Shown here: positions 14,939-22,414 of the stretch, piece after piece
How positions within the stretch are numbered: position 1 is the stretch's first letter
How the letters are laid out: every line of letters starts with the position of its first letter
DNA from: Holophagaceae bacterium UBA1801
Lineage (GTDB): Bacteria; Acidobacteriota; Holophagae; Holophagales; Holophagaceae
Length of the DNA stretch: 25,252 nucleotides
Reading direction: 5' to 3'
Assembly: GCA_002319925.1 (NCBI GenBank)
Contig: DCFP01000101.1
Span: forward strand, 12,872 to 38,123
Position numbers and translations under genes: made by a program
The notes under the pieces: generated by a model
The model's database searches: none
What the model was told of the DNA's origin: nothing
The model's input: the letters and a program-made list of their open reading frames with translations, nothing else

Positions 14939-15172
14939 ATGTCCGACGCATCTCCCCGCAAACCGTGGTTCATTCTGCTGGCCCTCATTCCCACCCTGCT
15001 CTTCCTCGCTGGCGCCATCTGCCATTTCATCGCGGGCACCGCGGCCATGCGGGGCGAGGACACCCAGCCCTACGGCCACCTCGGCACCATCATGCTGATC
15101 TCGGGCGGTGTCCTGTTCCTCATCTTCAAAGCCTGCGGCCTCATGAAACCCATCCGTCCATCCAAGAGCTAG
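14939..15172 (+). CDS. Small two-helix membrane protein
   Basis: The product is 77 aa with two predicted membrane helices (about residues 9-30 and 48-66), a short connecting loop and a basic C-terminal tail. No family is recognised; the general look resembles small DUF3185-like membrane proteins, but I do not assert that. AGGAG lies about 11 nt before ATG 14939. It starts 1 nt after the first RDD gene's stop and ends 1 nt before the next start, so it belongs to the same transcript and is likely coupled to its neighbours in translation. Confidence 0.72.
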   Translation: MSDASPRKPWFILLALIPTLLFLAGAICHFIAGTAAMRGEDTQPYGHLGTIMLISGGVLFLIFKACGLMKPIRPSKS

Positions 15173-15173
15173 C

Positions 15174-16526
15174 ATGAAATCCCTTCGCTCGCTCATCGCT
15201 GTCATCGCCTGCTGCGCGCAGTTCGCCTGGGCTGCCAAGCCGTCGAAATTCAAGGCGCCGCAATGGCGCAAGGGTCCGTGCGTGGTCGGTTTCGGCAAGG
15301 TGGCGAAGCTGAACCTGCCGGAAGGCCTCCGCTATCTGCCCGCCTCCGAGGTGGCCAAGTTCTATGAGACACCCGCGACCGCGGATCCCGCGGCGCAACC
15401 CATCCTCATCTCCTCCACGGATGGAGACTGGGCTCTTTCCGCGCGCTTCGTTCCCGAAGGGCACACCAAGCTGGATCTGGATGCCTTCAGTCTCGACAAG
15501 TGGCACACCGACTTCGAAGAGCATATGAAGTTCGAGGCCCATAGCTCGGGGGTCGAGCGCGTCTATCTGGAGGTCTACTGGCCCGTGACGCCGTTCCTGG
15601 ACAAGGATGCCGACGCCCTCGGCTACGCGTGGTCCAGCAGCTTCAAACCCTACATGACGACCAACCCCAACGAGCTGATGACGCGGGACCTGCTCTTCGA
15701 ATCCCTCACCAAGCGCATGCAGGCGCACTTCATCAAGTTCGGCCGCCGCGGCAATATCGTCATGGCCATCCATTCCGGAGACCCGCTCTCCTCCGATCTC
15801 GAGCAATGCTCCTCGCTGATCCGTGGCGTGACCTTCGCGGATGGGGAGCGCTTCAAGGATTACCAGAGCGGTGACAACGCATCTCCCACACCCCTGTCGG
15901 CGCTCGTCCAAGCCCCTCCATCCATCAACCTGCCCGTCAAGGTGGATCTGCCCGAATCCCTCACCCAGGACACCCACAATCTGCCTGCGCCTGAGGACCT
16001 GCCCCCGGCCGAGGAGCAAGTGAAGCTGGCTCAGGCCGTGGATCATCCCACGGGCCAGAAAATCGACTTCTCGAAGGCCACCGGTTCCGGCATGGACGCC
16101 AGTGGCTGTTTCTGGCTGCTCCTGAAGATTTCGCCGATCGCGCTGCTGGGTCTCGGTGCATTGATGCGGCGGTCCAACGCGGAGAAGGTCACCATCGATG
16201 AATCCCGCCTGCGCATGAGTTTCACACCCAAACCCTCTCCTTCCGGACCTGTGGAAAAGACCATCGAACAACCCCTCGAAAATACTGCGGAGCCGCCCGG
16301 GGAAGTCGAGGCAATGATGGGCAAGGCTCACCAACTCTTCCGGTCAGGTCAGCACACCGAGGCGAATTCCATCTACCTCGATGTCGCCCAGAAATTCCCG
16401 GACTGCAAGGACGCCTGGCTATGTCTGCTGCATTCGACTCAGGCGGATGCCGAGACCAAGGAACGGGCTCGACAAGCCGTGGACCGGCTTGAAGCGCTGA
16501 AACCCAAGGAGTACCCGGCCACATGA
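15174..16526 (+). CDS. DUF2167-like membrane protein with C-terminal helical (TPR-like) tail
   Basis: The product is 450 aa. An N-terminal signal sequence (MKSLRSLIAVIACCAQFAWA) leads into a predicted extracytoplasmic domain at about residues 30-235. This begins GKVAKLNLPEGLRYL and has a DGDWALSARF segment, resembling DUF2167 proteins. A Pro-rich linker follows, then one membrane helix at about 311-331. The final part (about 377-443) is a helical, TPR-like module containing KAHQLFRSGQHTEAN and DAWLCLLHS. With a cleaved or anchoring N-terminus outside and one helix later, the tail should be cytoplasmic. The same C-terminal module ends the next protein: 21 of 65 positions are identical in a gapless hand alignment. 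The gene overlaps the next one by 4 nt (ATGA). Function is unknown. Confidence 0.78.
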   Translation: MKSLRSLIAVIACCAQFAWAAKPSKFKAPQWRKGPCVVGFGKVAKLNLPEGLRYLPASEVAKFYETPATADPAAQPILISSTDGDWALSARFVPEGHTKLDLDAFSLDKWHTDFEEHMKFEAHSSGVERVYLEVYWPVTPFLDKDADALGYAWSSSFKPYMTTNPNELMTRDLLFESLTKRMQAHFIKFGRRGNIVMAIHSGDPLSSDLEQCSSLIRGVTFADGERFKDYQSGDNASPTPLSALVQAPPSINLPVKVDLPESLTQDTHNLPAPEDLPPAEEQVKLAQAVDHPTGQKIDFSKATGSGMDASGCFWLLLKISPIALLGLGALMRRSNAEKVTIDESRLRMSFTPKPSPSGPVEKTIEQPLENTAEPPGEVEAMMGKAHQLFRSGQHTEANSIYLDVAQKFPDCKDAWLCLLHSTQADAETKERARQAVDRLEALKPKEYPAT

Positions 16527-17461
16527 ATGCCCAGCCCCCGCATCCCGATGGCATCAATCCCTACGCCGCGCCCAGGGCGGAGTTGGCCATAGAGGAAGGC
16601 ATGTCCGCGGGACCCGAGCTCGCGGATCGCTGGACCAGGCTTGGCGCCTGCCTGCTGGACGTGATCATCTCCGGCCTTCCGGCCTTCCTGGCGATATGGG
16701 GTGGCATGACCCTGCTCGGGTACCGCTTCTTCGATTTCGAGTCTCAGGGAACGACCCAGTGGACCCTGAAGCTGGGAAGCATGGCGGTGGGGATGGGAAT
16801 CTACCTGGCCATCAACGGCTACCTCCTCGCCCGTGACGGTCAGACCGTCGGCAAGCGCATCTGCAGCATCCGCATCACGCGGCAGGATGGAACCCCCGCG
16901 ACGCTGTGGGATTCCTTCGTCAAGCGTTACCTCCTCCTGGGCCTGATCCAGCAGATTCCCTTCGTCGGTGCCCTGTTCGGCCTGGTTGATTCCTTGTTCA
17001 TCTTCGGCGAGCGGCGCCTTTGCCTTCATGACCGCGTCGCGGGGACCATGGTCGTCGCGGTCCGCGGGTGGCCTTTGCGGCGCCAAGAGGTGCCACCTCC
17101 ACCCAAGGCCGAAACCGCCCCTGCGCCTTTACCGGCTCAAATCGAAATCTGCCCCTACTGCGCGGAGATCACTTCACCCGATTCGAATACCTGCCGGGGT
17201 TGCGGCCGCAATCCCTTCAGCACGGATGGCCTGAACGCGAACCGCGTCCTGACCGTGGAGGAACTGCTCCAGAAGGCAGCCCGGCTTTATCGCCTGAAGC
17301 ATGCACAGGAAGCACTGGACACACACCGGTACGCGACCCTGAAATTCGCCTTTTCCCGTGAGGCTTGGCTGGGACTCCTGAACGCTCCCAACGCGGATGT
17401 CGCCATGCAGGAGGAAGCGCGGAGCCAGCTCCAGAAGATCGAGCAGGTTCTTCGCGGCTGA
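16523..17461 (+). CDS. RDD-family membrane protein with zinc ribbon and C-terminal helical module
   Basis: The product is 312 aa and is a three-part fusion. Residues 11-19 (INPYAAPRA) and about 35-176 form an RDD domain very like that of the upstream paralogue (GYLLARDGQTVGKRIC, closing LHDRVAGT). A Pro-rich linker (190-204) is followed by a zinc ribbon with four cysteines, C210, C213, C224 and C227 (CPYCAEI...CRGCGRN). Residues about 245-309 form a helical module with KAARLYRLKHAQEALD and REAWLGLLNA, homologous to the tail of the preceding DUF2167-like protein. The start overlaps the preceding stop by 4 nt. The zinc ribbon and tail probably face the cytoplasm. Role unknown; the shared tail suggests the two proteins bind each other or a common partner. 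Confidence 0.86.
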   Translation: MNAQPPHPDGINPYAAPRAELAIEEGMSAGPELADRWTRLGACLLDVIISGLPAFLAIWGGMTLLGYRFFDFESQGTTQWTLKLGSMAVGMGIYLAINGYLLARDGQTVGKRICSIRITRQDGTPATLWDSFVKRYLLLGLIQQIPFVGALFGLVDSLFIFGERRLCLHDRVAGTMVVAVRGWPLRRQEVPPPPKAETAPAPLPAQIEICPYCAEITSPDSNTCRGCGRNPFSTDGLNANRVLTVEELLQKAARLYRLKHAQEALDTHRYATLKFAFSREAWLGLLNAPNADVAMQEEARSQLQKIEQVLRG

Positions 17462-17462
17462 G

Positions 17463-17505
17463 CCGGCAACGGACATTACTCCACCTAGGAACCGTCCATA
17501 GCCGG
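17463..17505 (+). terminator. Imperfect inverted repeat after the RDD/DUF2167 block
   Basis: CCGGCAACGGAC (17463-17474) can pair with GTCCATAGCCGG (17494-17505) at 10 of 12 positions, starting just after the RDD gene's stop. The loop is 19 nt. There is no run of T afterwards, so as an intrinsic terminator it is weak; it could be a rho-assisted end or a 3' stability hairpin. Confidence 0.35.
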
Positions 17506-17670
17506 ACTATAACCCATGAATCTTTGGCAAATTCCGGGATTTTTATTTTGCCTGTTTTCATTTTCCAGGAAGTGGGGAAAATAGTTTCGAGCATCGTGCT
17601 GTGTCTTTTTTTTGTGATCATCAGGCTGGTTCAGACCTGTTGTTCCTCGATTCTTGTGCATGAGGATGTT

Positions 17671-17919
17671 ATGCGTGTCTGTGAAAATGCCATCGAGCGC
17701 GACGGCGACGCATTCAGCCGCGCCTTCGAGTCCGCATGCGAATGGGATTGGAACCCGAAGGCCCGCGATATCCTGCGCCAGGCCGTGGTGGACCTGGTCG
17801 CCTCAGGCGCGCTGCTGCCCAACGAAGCCCAGGACTTCGAGGATGCTTTGATCACCGGACAGCGGAAATCCTCCCTGCCGGGTCTGGCAAATACCCAGTG
17901 GGGCACCGCGATGGAATGA
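17671..17919 (+). CDS. Small acidic helical protein of unknown function
   Basis: The product is 82 aa and predicted to be mostly alpha-helical (NPKARDILRQAVVDLVASGA, then LLPNEAQDFEDALI), with a Cys near the N-terminus and an acidic central region. No family is recognised. The frame is open far upstream, through AT-rich non-coding-looking sequence, but ATG 17671 has GAGG about 6 nt upstream and the sequence character changes there to GC-rich coding. It stands alone: 209 nt after the RDD block and convergent with the MFS gene on the other strand. Confidence 0.6.
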   Translation: MRVCENAIERDGDAFSRAFESACEWDWNPKARDILRQAVVDLVASGALLPNEAQDFEDALITGQRKSSLPGLANTQWGTAME

Positions 17920-17958
17920 GATTTCTGGCGCGGATCTACTGTCAGCTTCAATCCGGAA

Positions 17959-19218
17959 TCAGGCTGGACAGGTCCTTTCGCCCTCTTCCTCAGGCACGCC
18001 CCGCTCCCGCCGCTTCGCGAGAATGAAGAGCATGAGCGCGCTCGCCGCTCCGATCATCAGCCCGCCGTGCCAGACGGCCCGGGGTGAGATCTGATCGTTC
18101 AACACTCCGCCGATGAGCGGGGCCGCGGCTCGCGCCAGTCCCCAGGTCACCCAGTACGTACTCATGTAGCGCCCCCGCAGGTCTGCTGGCGCGCGGTTGG
18201 CCACATAGGTGGTGGCCGTGGGAACCAGGATCAATTCACCGAAGGTGATGATCACCATGCTCACCACGAAGCCGCCGAAGTGGCTCATCCACGCCACGCT
18301 GCCCACGCCGGCGGCGTATACGAACATGCCCACGGCGAGGACGGGCAATGGCCTGAAGCGGGATGCGATCCGCGTGACGAAATACTGGACGAACACGCAC
18401 ATCAGGGCATTCGTGATGGGAATCCAGCTGTAGAGGTACTCGGGCAGCCCGAAGTTCTGCTTGGTGTAGACCGCCAGCAGCGTCCACATCATCAGGGGCG
18501 CGATCATGCCGAGGGCGACGACCATGACGAAGATCGCGAAGAACCGGTCCCTCAGCACGCGGTTGTAGCCGCCGAAGGACTCTCGGCGGCCCATGTCCAG
18601 ATGCCGGGTTCTCCGTTGCTTGTTGAGGGTCTCCTTGACCAGGACCACCAGCATCAACCCATAAACGAACATGCAGGTCGCGGCGATGCGGAAGGCGAGC
18701 ACGTACGACTTCGAGACGATGAAGCCGCCAATGGCGGGGCCCACGGCGATCCCCGCGTTGTTGATCATGCGCAGGATCGAGTAGCCTTCGATCCGCTGCT
18801 CCACGGGCAGCATGTCAGCCATCATGGAATCGGATCCCACCGCATAGAACGGCATGGCCGTCGCCATGATGGTCATGGGAACGAGGAAGCCCAGGTAGCT
18901 TGACGCCTGGCTCATGAGGAGATACGCCGCTCCGTGGGACGCCTGGGCCAGGAACATCACGGGCTTGCGGCCGATGCGGTCCGCGATGGAACCTCCCACC
19001 AGCGAGATCACGAGCCCCATGGCGGAACTGATGGTGATGAGGGTCGCCACCGTAGAGATGTGCAGTCCGAGTTTGCCGCTGACGTAGATGAGCTGGAAAG
19101 GCCAGATCATGCTCGAGCCCGCGGAGCTGATCATTACCCCAAGGGCGATGAGCCAGAACTGGCGCGGGAAGGCGTGGAATTTGGTTGCGATTCGACCGAA
19201 CAGGATGGCACCCTTCAT
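17959..19218 (-). CDS. MFS transporter (drug/metabolite efflux type)
   Basis: The product is 419 aa with about twelve hydrophobic helices, a normal size for the major facilitator superfamily. Motif A is visible in the loop after helix 2 (GGSIADRIGRKPVM), a second-half equivalent is weak, and AGIAVGPAIGG in helix 5 resembles the antiporter motif C. A basic central loop (KQRRTRHLDMGRR) separates the halves. This pattern fits proton-coupled multidrug or metabolite exporters of the MdtH/YfcJ-like kind; substrate cannot be told. ATG 19218 has a weak ribosome site. It is transcribed leftwards, convergent with the small orphan gene, and has no operon partner. Confidence 0.9.
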   Translation of the reverse strand: MKGAILFGRIATKFHAFPRQFWLIALGVMISSAGSSMIWPFQLIYVSGKLGLHISTVATLITISSAMGLVISLVGGSIADRIGRKPVMFLAQASHGAAYLLMSQASSYLGFLVPMTIMATAMPFYAVGSDSMMADMLPVEQRIEGYSILRMINNAGIAVGPAIGGFIVSKSYVLAFRIAATCMFVYGLMLVVLVKETLNKQRRTRHLDMGRRESFGGYNRVLRDRFFAIFVMVVALGMIAPLMMWTLLAVYTKQNFGLPEYLYSWIPITNALMCVFVQYFVTRIASRFRPLPVLAVGMFVYAAGVGSVAWMSHFGGFVVSMVIITFGELILVPTATTYVANRAPADLRGRYMSTYWVTWGLARAAAPLIGGVLNDQISPRAVWHGGLMIGAASALMLFILAKRRERGVPEEEGERTCPA

Positions 19219-19620
19219 GGAACGCTATCCCGCTAGTCTAGTAAGGAATTCTGCGCCCGCAGTGAGATGGCGCCAGGGTTGACCGCCATCACAGAGAGCG
19301 GACGGGTCGGGAAAAAGACGATGTTCCCAGAGCATTGCAACCTTCGCCAGAGGCTTTGTTTTCGTGATGGATTTCGGCGATTGCGCCTTCCCCATGGACA
19401 GCCTCAGATAGGGTCAGGATCTTCCGATCCAGAACAGAACGCATCGCAATCTCCATCGGCTAGATCTCAGGCTACAACGGTGTGGAAGCCGCACAGTCAT
19501 GGATCCATTCCCGGCCTTCAAGCAAGGCCGAGAGGCTAGGCGAATGGAAAACGGATCAAGTCATGAATCGAAGATCACAGTCGGCAGACGAATGAGGCCT
19601 TTCCTCGACGAGTAAACGCC
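19219..19620. other. 402-nt intergenic region between the MFS and ZIP genes
   Basis: No convincing gene was found on either strand. It should hold the MFS promoter near its left end and the ZIP gene's terminator near its right end. One clean hairpin is present at 19512-19530: CGGCCTT, a 5-nt loop, AAGGCCG. It is about 90 nt past the ZIP stop and lacks a U-tract. A plus-strand frame at 19267-19539 shows no family signal or good ribosome site. Confidence 0.4.
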
Positions 19621-20340
19621 TCAATTCCCGGCGAGCTGGATGCTCCAGAAGGCAAGGAAACCGGCGAAGAGCACCAAGGTGGAAATGGGGCGCTCGGGGC
19701 CGTCATGGGCTTCCATCAGCAGTTCCTCCGTCACCAGGTACAGCAGCGCGGCTGCGCTGAAGGCCAGCACGCCGCCGATCAAAGCGTGGGAAGCCCCTGA
19801 CAACAGATGGCTACCGAGAACCGCGAACAGGAGCACATCCACACCCAAGCCAGCGGACACGAGCACGATCCGCCATCCACGGGCTGCTTCGGATGTCAGC
19901 GCGAGGCCCAGGAAGAGCAGCTCGACCGAGAGTCCGAGCGCGAGAATCGGTCCCGTGGCGCCGCCGGCCGCGAACCCTGCGCCGATGATGAAGCCATCCA
20001 TCGCCACGTCCAGGAACGTGGCGAGAAGAAGCCCCGAGGGCACCCCGCAGAGGGTGGAGCCTCCCTCTCCCGCGTGTTCCATCTTCTTCGTGACCAGTTT
20101 GAGCCCGAACATGAAGAGGCTCCCGACCGCGAAAGCCCCCGCCAGCACCAAGCCCGGCGCGTGCTCCCGCCCGATCTCGGGCAGCAGCTCCACGGCGAGG
20201 GCTGCCAGCACGACCCCTGCGGCGAAATGCTGGATGAGGCTCCGGGATTCGCGGCTGGGATGCCATGCAACCGCCAGGACACCGCCTCCCAGCGCGACAA
20301 TGGCGGGCACGGACATCAGCAGAAAGGCGTGGAAGGTCAT
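19621..20340 (-). CDS. ZIP-family divalent metal transporter
   Basis: ZIP proteins move zinc, iron or manganese into the cytoplasm. The product from ATG 20340 is 239 aa with about eight membrane helices. The family pattern is present: HFAAGVVLAALAVELLPE (residues 38-55), a following DVAMDGFIIGAG helix (111-122) with D111 and D115 where many ZIPs have H/N and E, and SVELLFLGLALTSE (138-151) with E140 and E151. The cytoplasmic loop (about 84-98) has one His but is not a His-rich loop. ATG 20340 is chosen for AAGGTG 4 nt upstream; earlier in-frame starts lie in the promoter region shared with divergent pepT. The unusual acidic residues at the metal sites make substrate prediction unsafe. Confidence 0.85.
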   Translation of the reverse strand: MTFHAFLLMSVPAIVALGGGVLAVAWHPSRESRSLIQHFAAGVVLAALAVELLPEIGREHAPGLVLAGAFAVGSLFMFGLKLVTKKMEHAGEGGSTLCGVPSGLLLATFLDVAMDGFIIGAGFAAGGATGPILALGLSVELLFLGLALTSEAARGWRIVLVSAGLGVDVLLFAVLGSHLLSGASHALIGGVLAFSAAALLYLVTEELLMEAHDGPERPISTLVLFAGFLAFWSIQLAGN

Positions 20341-20470
20341 GGCGCACCTTGATGGTTCATTCAGTCTACTTGGAGGTGATCCAGGATTCTCTGGTTGTGA
20401 TCCGGTCATCAGCCGGAACCAGCCATGATGGGTCGTCTGGCCTGGAAGCGGGCGGGACGTGGAGCGCGCG

Positions 20471-21751
20471 ATGATGACTTTCAAGCTGGAAGCGCACGAG
20501 AAGCAGGCTCTGCTGGAGCGATTCCTCCGCTATGTGCGGATCGATACCGAGAGCGACGGCACCGCCACCTGCAGCCCTTCCACGGAAAAACAGAAGGACC
20601 TCGGCCGGCTGTTGGTGGAAGAACTGAAGGCGCTGGGTCATGACGACGCCGCCATGGATCAATGGGGGTACGTGACGGCCACCGTGCCGGGCAACCTGCC
20701 GCCGGGACATAGCGCTGTGCCCGTGCTGGGCTTTCTCGCGCACATGGACACCTACCCCGGCACACCGGGCGGTGGAGTCAAACCTCGGGTCATCCGCGAC
20801 TACGCCGGTGGTGATATTCCCCTGCCGGGAACTCCCGAGCATCCCATTTCCGCGGCCAAGCACGCCAACCTCGCCCGCTGCCTGGGGCACACGCTGGTCA
20901 CGACGGATGGCACCACGCTGCTAGGCGCCGATGACAAAGATGGCATCGCCGTGATCATGACCATGATCGCGTGGCTGAAGGAGCATCCCGAGTGCCACCA
21001 CGGAACTCTGCGCATCGGCTTCACCACGGATGAGGAAGTGGCCCGCGGCACGGAGCACTTCGATGTGAAGGCCTTCGGCGCCGCCTACGCCTACACCGTG
21101 GACGGCGGAGAGTTGGGCGAACTCGAGGACGAGACCTTCTGCGCCGATTCGGCCACCGTCACCATCACCATCACGGGTTATGATGCCCACCCCGGGCAGG
21201 CCAAGGGCAGCATGATCAACGCCGTGCGCATCGCCGCAGAAATCATCCAATCCCTTCCCGTCGACCATCTGCCGGAAACCACGGAAAAGCGGGAGTCCTT
21301 CCTGCATCCCAATCACATCGCGGGCGGGGTGTCCCACGCCGAGCTGAAGTTCCTCGTGCGGGCCTTCTCGGAGGCAGAACTCGCAGAACGGGAATCCGAT
21401 CTTCAGGCGGCTGTGAATCGCGTGTCCGCGCGCTTCCCGGGCTGCGATATCCGGATGGCCGTCACGCCCACCTACCGGAACATGGGCCTCAAGATCGCCG
21501 AGGATCCCAAGGTGCGCGACTACGCGCTGGAAGCCTTCCACCGCCAGGGCGTCGCGCCCGTGCAGAGGGCCGCTCGCGGCGGCACGGACGGTTCGAACCT
21601 CTCCTTCATGGGCCTGCTCACCCCGAATCTCTTCGGTGGCGCGCAGGGCTACCACTCGGTCCACGAATGGGTGAGCCTCGAATGGATGACCGCCTCCGTG
21701 GAATGCTGCCTCCAGATCCTCCAGGTATGGGTGGAGAAGACCCGAGGCTGA
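20471..21751 (+). CDS. pepT: Peptidase T (tripeptide aminopeptidase, M20B)
   Basis: PepT removes the N-terminal residue from tripeptides in the cytoplasm using two zinc ions. The product from ATG 20471 is 426 aa; E. coli PepT is 408. Metal and catalytic residues are all visible: H91 and D93 in GFLAHMDTYPGTPG, D154 in GADDKDGIAV, E188/E189 in TTDEEVARGTEHFD, D211 in TVDGGELGE and H398 in YHSVHEWVS. GGAG about 6 nt upstream supports ATG 20471 (an ATG follows directly at 20474); a GTG at 20459 is a less likely start. It is divergent from the ZIP gene with 130 nt between starts, and followed by a hairpin and a DUF4337 gene. Confidence 0.96.
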   Translation: MMTFKLEAHEKQALLERFLRYVRIDTESDGTATCSPSTEKQKDLGRLLVEELKALGHDDAAMDQWGYVTATVPGNLPPGHSAVPVLGFLAHMDTYPGTPGGGVKPRVIRDYAGGDIPLPGTPEHPISAAKHANLARCLGHTLVTTDGTTLLGADDKDGIAVIMTMIAWLKEHPECHHGTLRIGFTTDEEVARGTEHFDVKAFGAAYAYTVDGGELGELEDETFCADSATVTITITGYDAHPGQAKGSMINAVRIAAEIIQSLPVDHLPETTEKRESFLHPNHIAGGVSHAELKFLVRAFSEAELAERESDLQAAVNRVSARFPGCDIRMAVTPTYRNMGLKIAEDPKVRDYALEAFHRQGVAPVQRAARGGTDGSNLSFMGLLTPNLFGGAQGYHSVHEWVSLEWMTASVECCLQILQVWVEKTRG

Positions 21752-21771
21752 CCCAACTCCCCGCAAAACAG

Positions 21772-21802
21772 CTTGGAAGAAAGGGAACGCACCCTTTCCA
21801 AG
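21772..21802 (+). repeat. Bulged hairpin between pepT and the DUF4337 gene
   Basis: CTTGGA plus AAGGG (with a 3-nt AGA bulge) pair with CCCTT plus TCCAAG around the loop AACGCA, 20 nt after the pepT stop. There is no T-run, so it would attenuate or stabilise rather than fully terminate. The DUF4337 ribosome site follows about 20 nt later. Confidence 0.4.
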
Positions 21803-21832
21803 GGTCATCGAAATTTTGGTTTGGAGGAAACG

Positions 21833-22414
21833 ATGCCGGAAGGCCCAGAGATCGAAACGGAAAATCTGCATGAAGCGATCCACGAAGAGCTGGAGAAAGA
21901 GGAGAGCCGTTTCCTAAAGACCATCGCGCTCAGCACGTCCCTGCTGGCGGCCCTCGCGGCCATCTGCTCGCTGTACGCGGGAGGCACCGTCAACGAGGCC
22001 CTGCGCATGGAAACCCAGGCCACGCGCCTGCAAGCCCAGGCTTCCGATCAGTGGGCCTACTACCAGGCCAAGGGCATCAAGGCCGCGGTGGCCGAGGGCG
22101 CGGTTTCGGCCATCACCGCCACGGGCAAGGAGGTTCCTGCGGAACTGAAGGACCGCTCGAAACGCTACGGCGAGGAACAGAAAGAGATCCAGACCAAGGC
22201 CAAGGAGTTCGAGCAGCAGCGGGACGAAATGACCCAGGAGGCGGAGCACCTCATGCACCGCCACCATCAGTTTGCCTACGCAGTGGCTTTCTTCCAGGTG
22301 GCCATCGCCCTCGGCGCCGTTTCCGCGCTGACGCGCAAGAACGCCGTGTGGTATGGCTCCATCGCCATCGGGTTGATCGGCATCGTCTTCTTCGTGAAGT
22401 CGTTCCTCGGCTGA
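21833..22414 (+). CDS. DUF4337 family membrane protein
   Basis: The product from ATG 21833 is 193 aa. One membrane helix lies near residues 25-47, then a long charged coiled-coil region (about 60-140, with YGEEQKEIQTKAKEFEQQRD), then two closely spaced helices at the C-terminus (about 148-165 and 170-190). The WAYYQAKGIK motif after the first helix is typical of DUF4337 proteins, whose function is not known. A strong GGAGGAAACG ribosome site fixes the start; the frame is open about 60 nt further upstream without one. It follows pepT in the same direction and its stop codon abuts the stop of the convergent oligopeptidase gene (TGA directly followed by TCA). Confidence 0.88.
   Translation: MPEGPEIETENLHEAIHEELEKEESRFLKTIALSTSLLAALAAICSLYAGGTVNEALRMETQATRLQAQASDQWAYYQAKGIKAAVAEGAVSAITATGKEVPAELKDRSKRYGEEQKEIQTKAKEFEQQRDEMTQEAEHLMHRHHQFAYAVAFFQVAIALGAVSALTRKNAVWYGSIAIGLIGIVFFVKSFLG

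Noticed and set aside
15141..16334. Minus-strand open frame opposite the DUF2167-like gene
   Set aside because: Low-complexity shadow composition; the plus-strand gene has a signal peptide, membrane helix and a tail homologous to its neighbour.
17365..17670. N-terminal extension of the 82-aa orphan from a TTG inside the RDD gene
   Set aside because: It would overlap the RDD gene and cross AT-rich, non-coding-looking DNA; the ATG at 17671 has a good ribosome site.
19267..19539. Possible 90-aa plus-strand gene in the MFS-ZIP gap
   Set aside because: No ribosome site, no predicted fold pattern, Ser/Arg/Gln-rich composition, and the frame looks like random GC-rich sequence.
20921..21883. Minus-strand open frame opposite pepT
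   Set aside because: pepT on the plus strand has all catalytic residues; the antisense frame has none.
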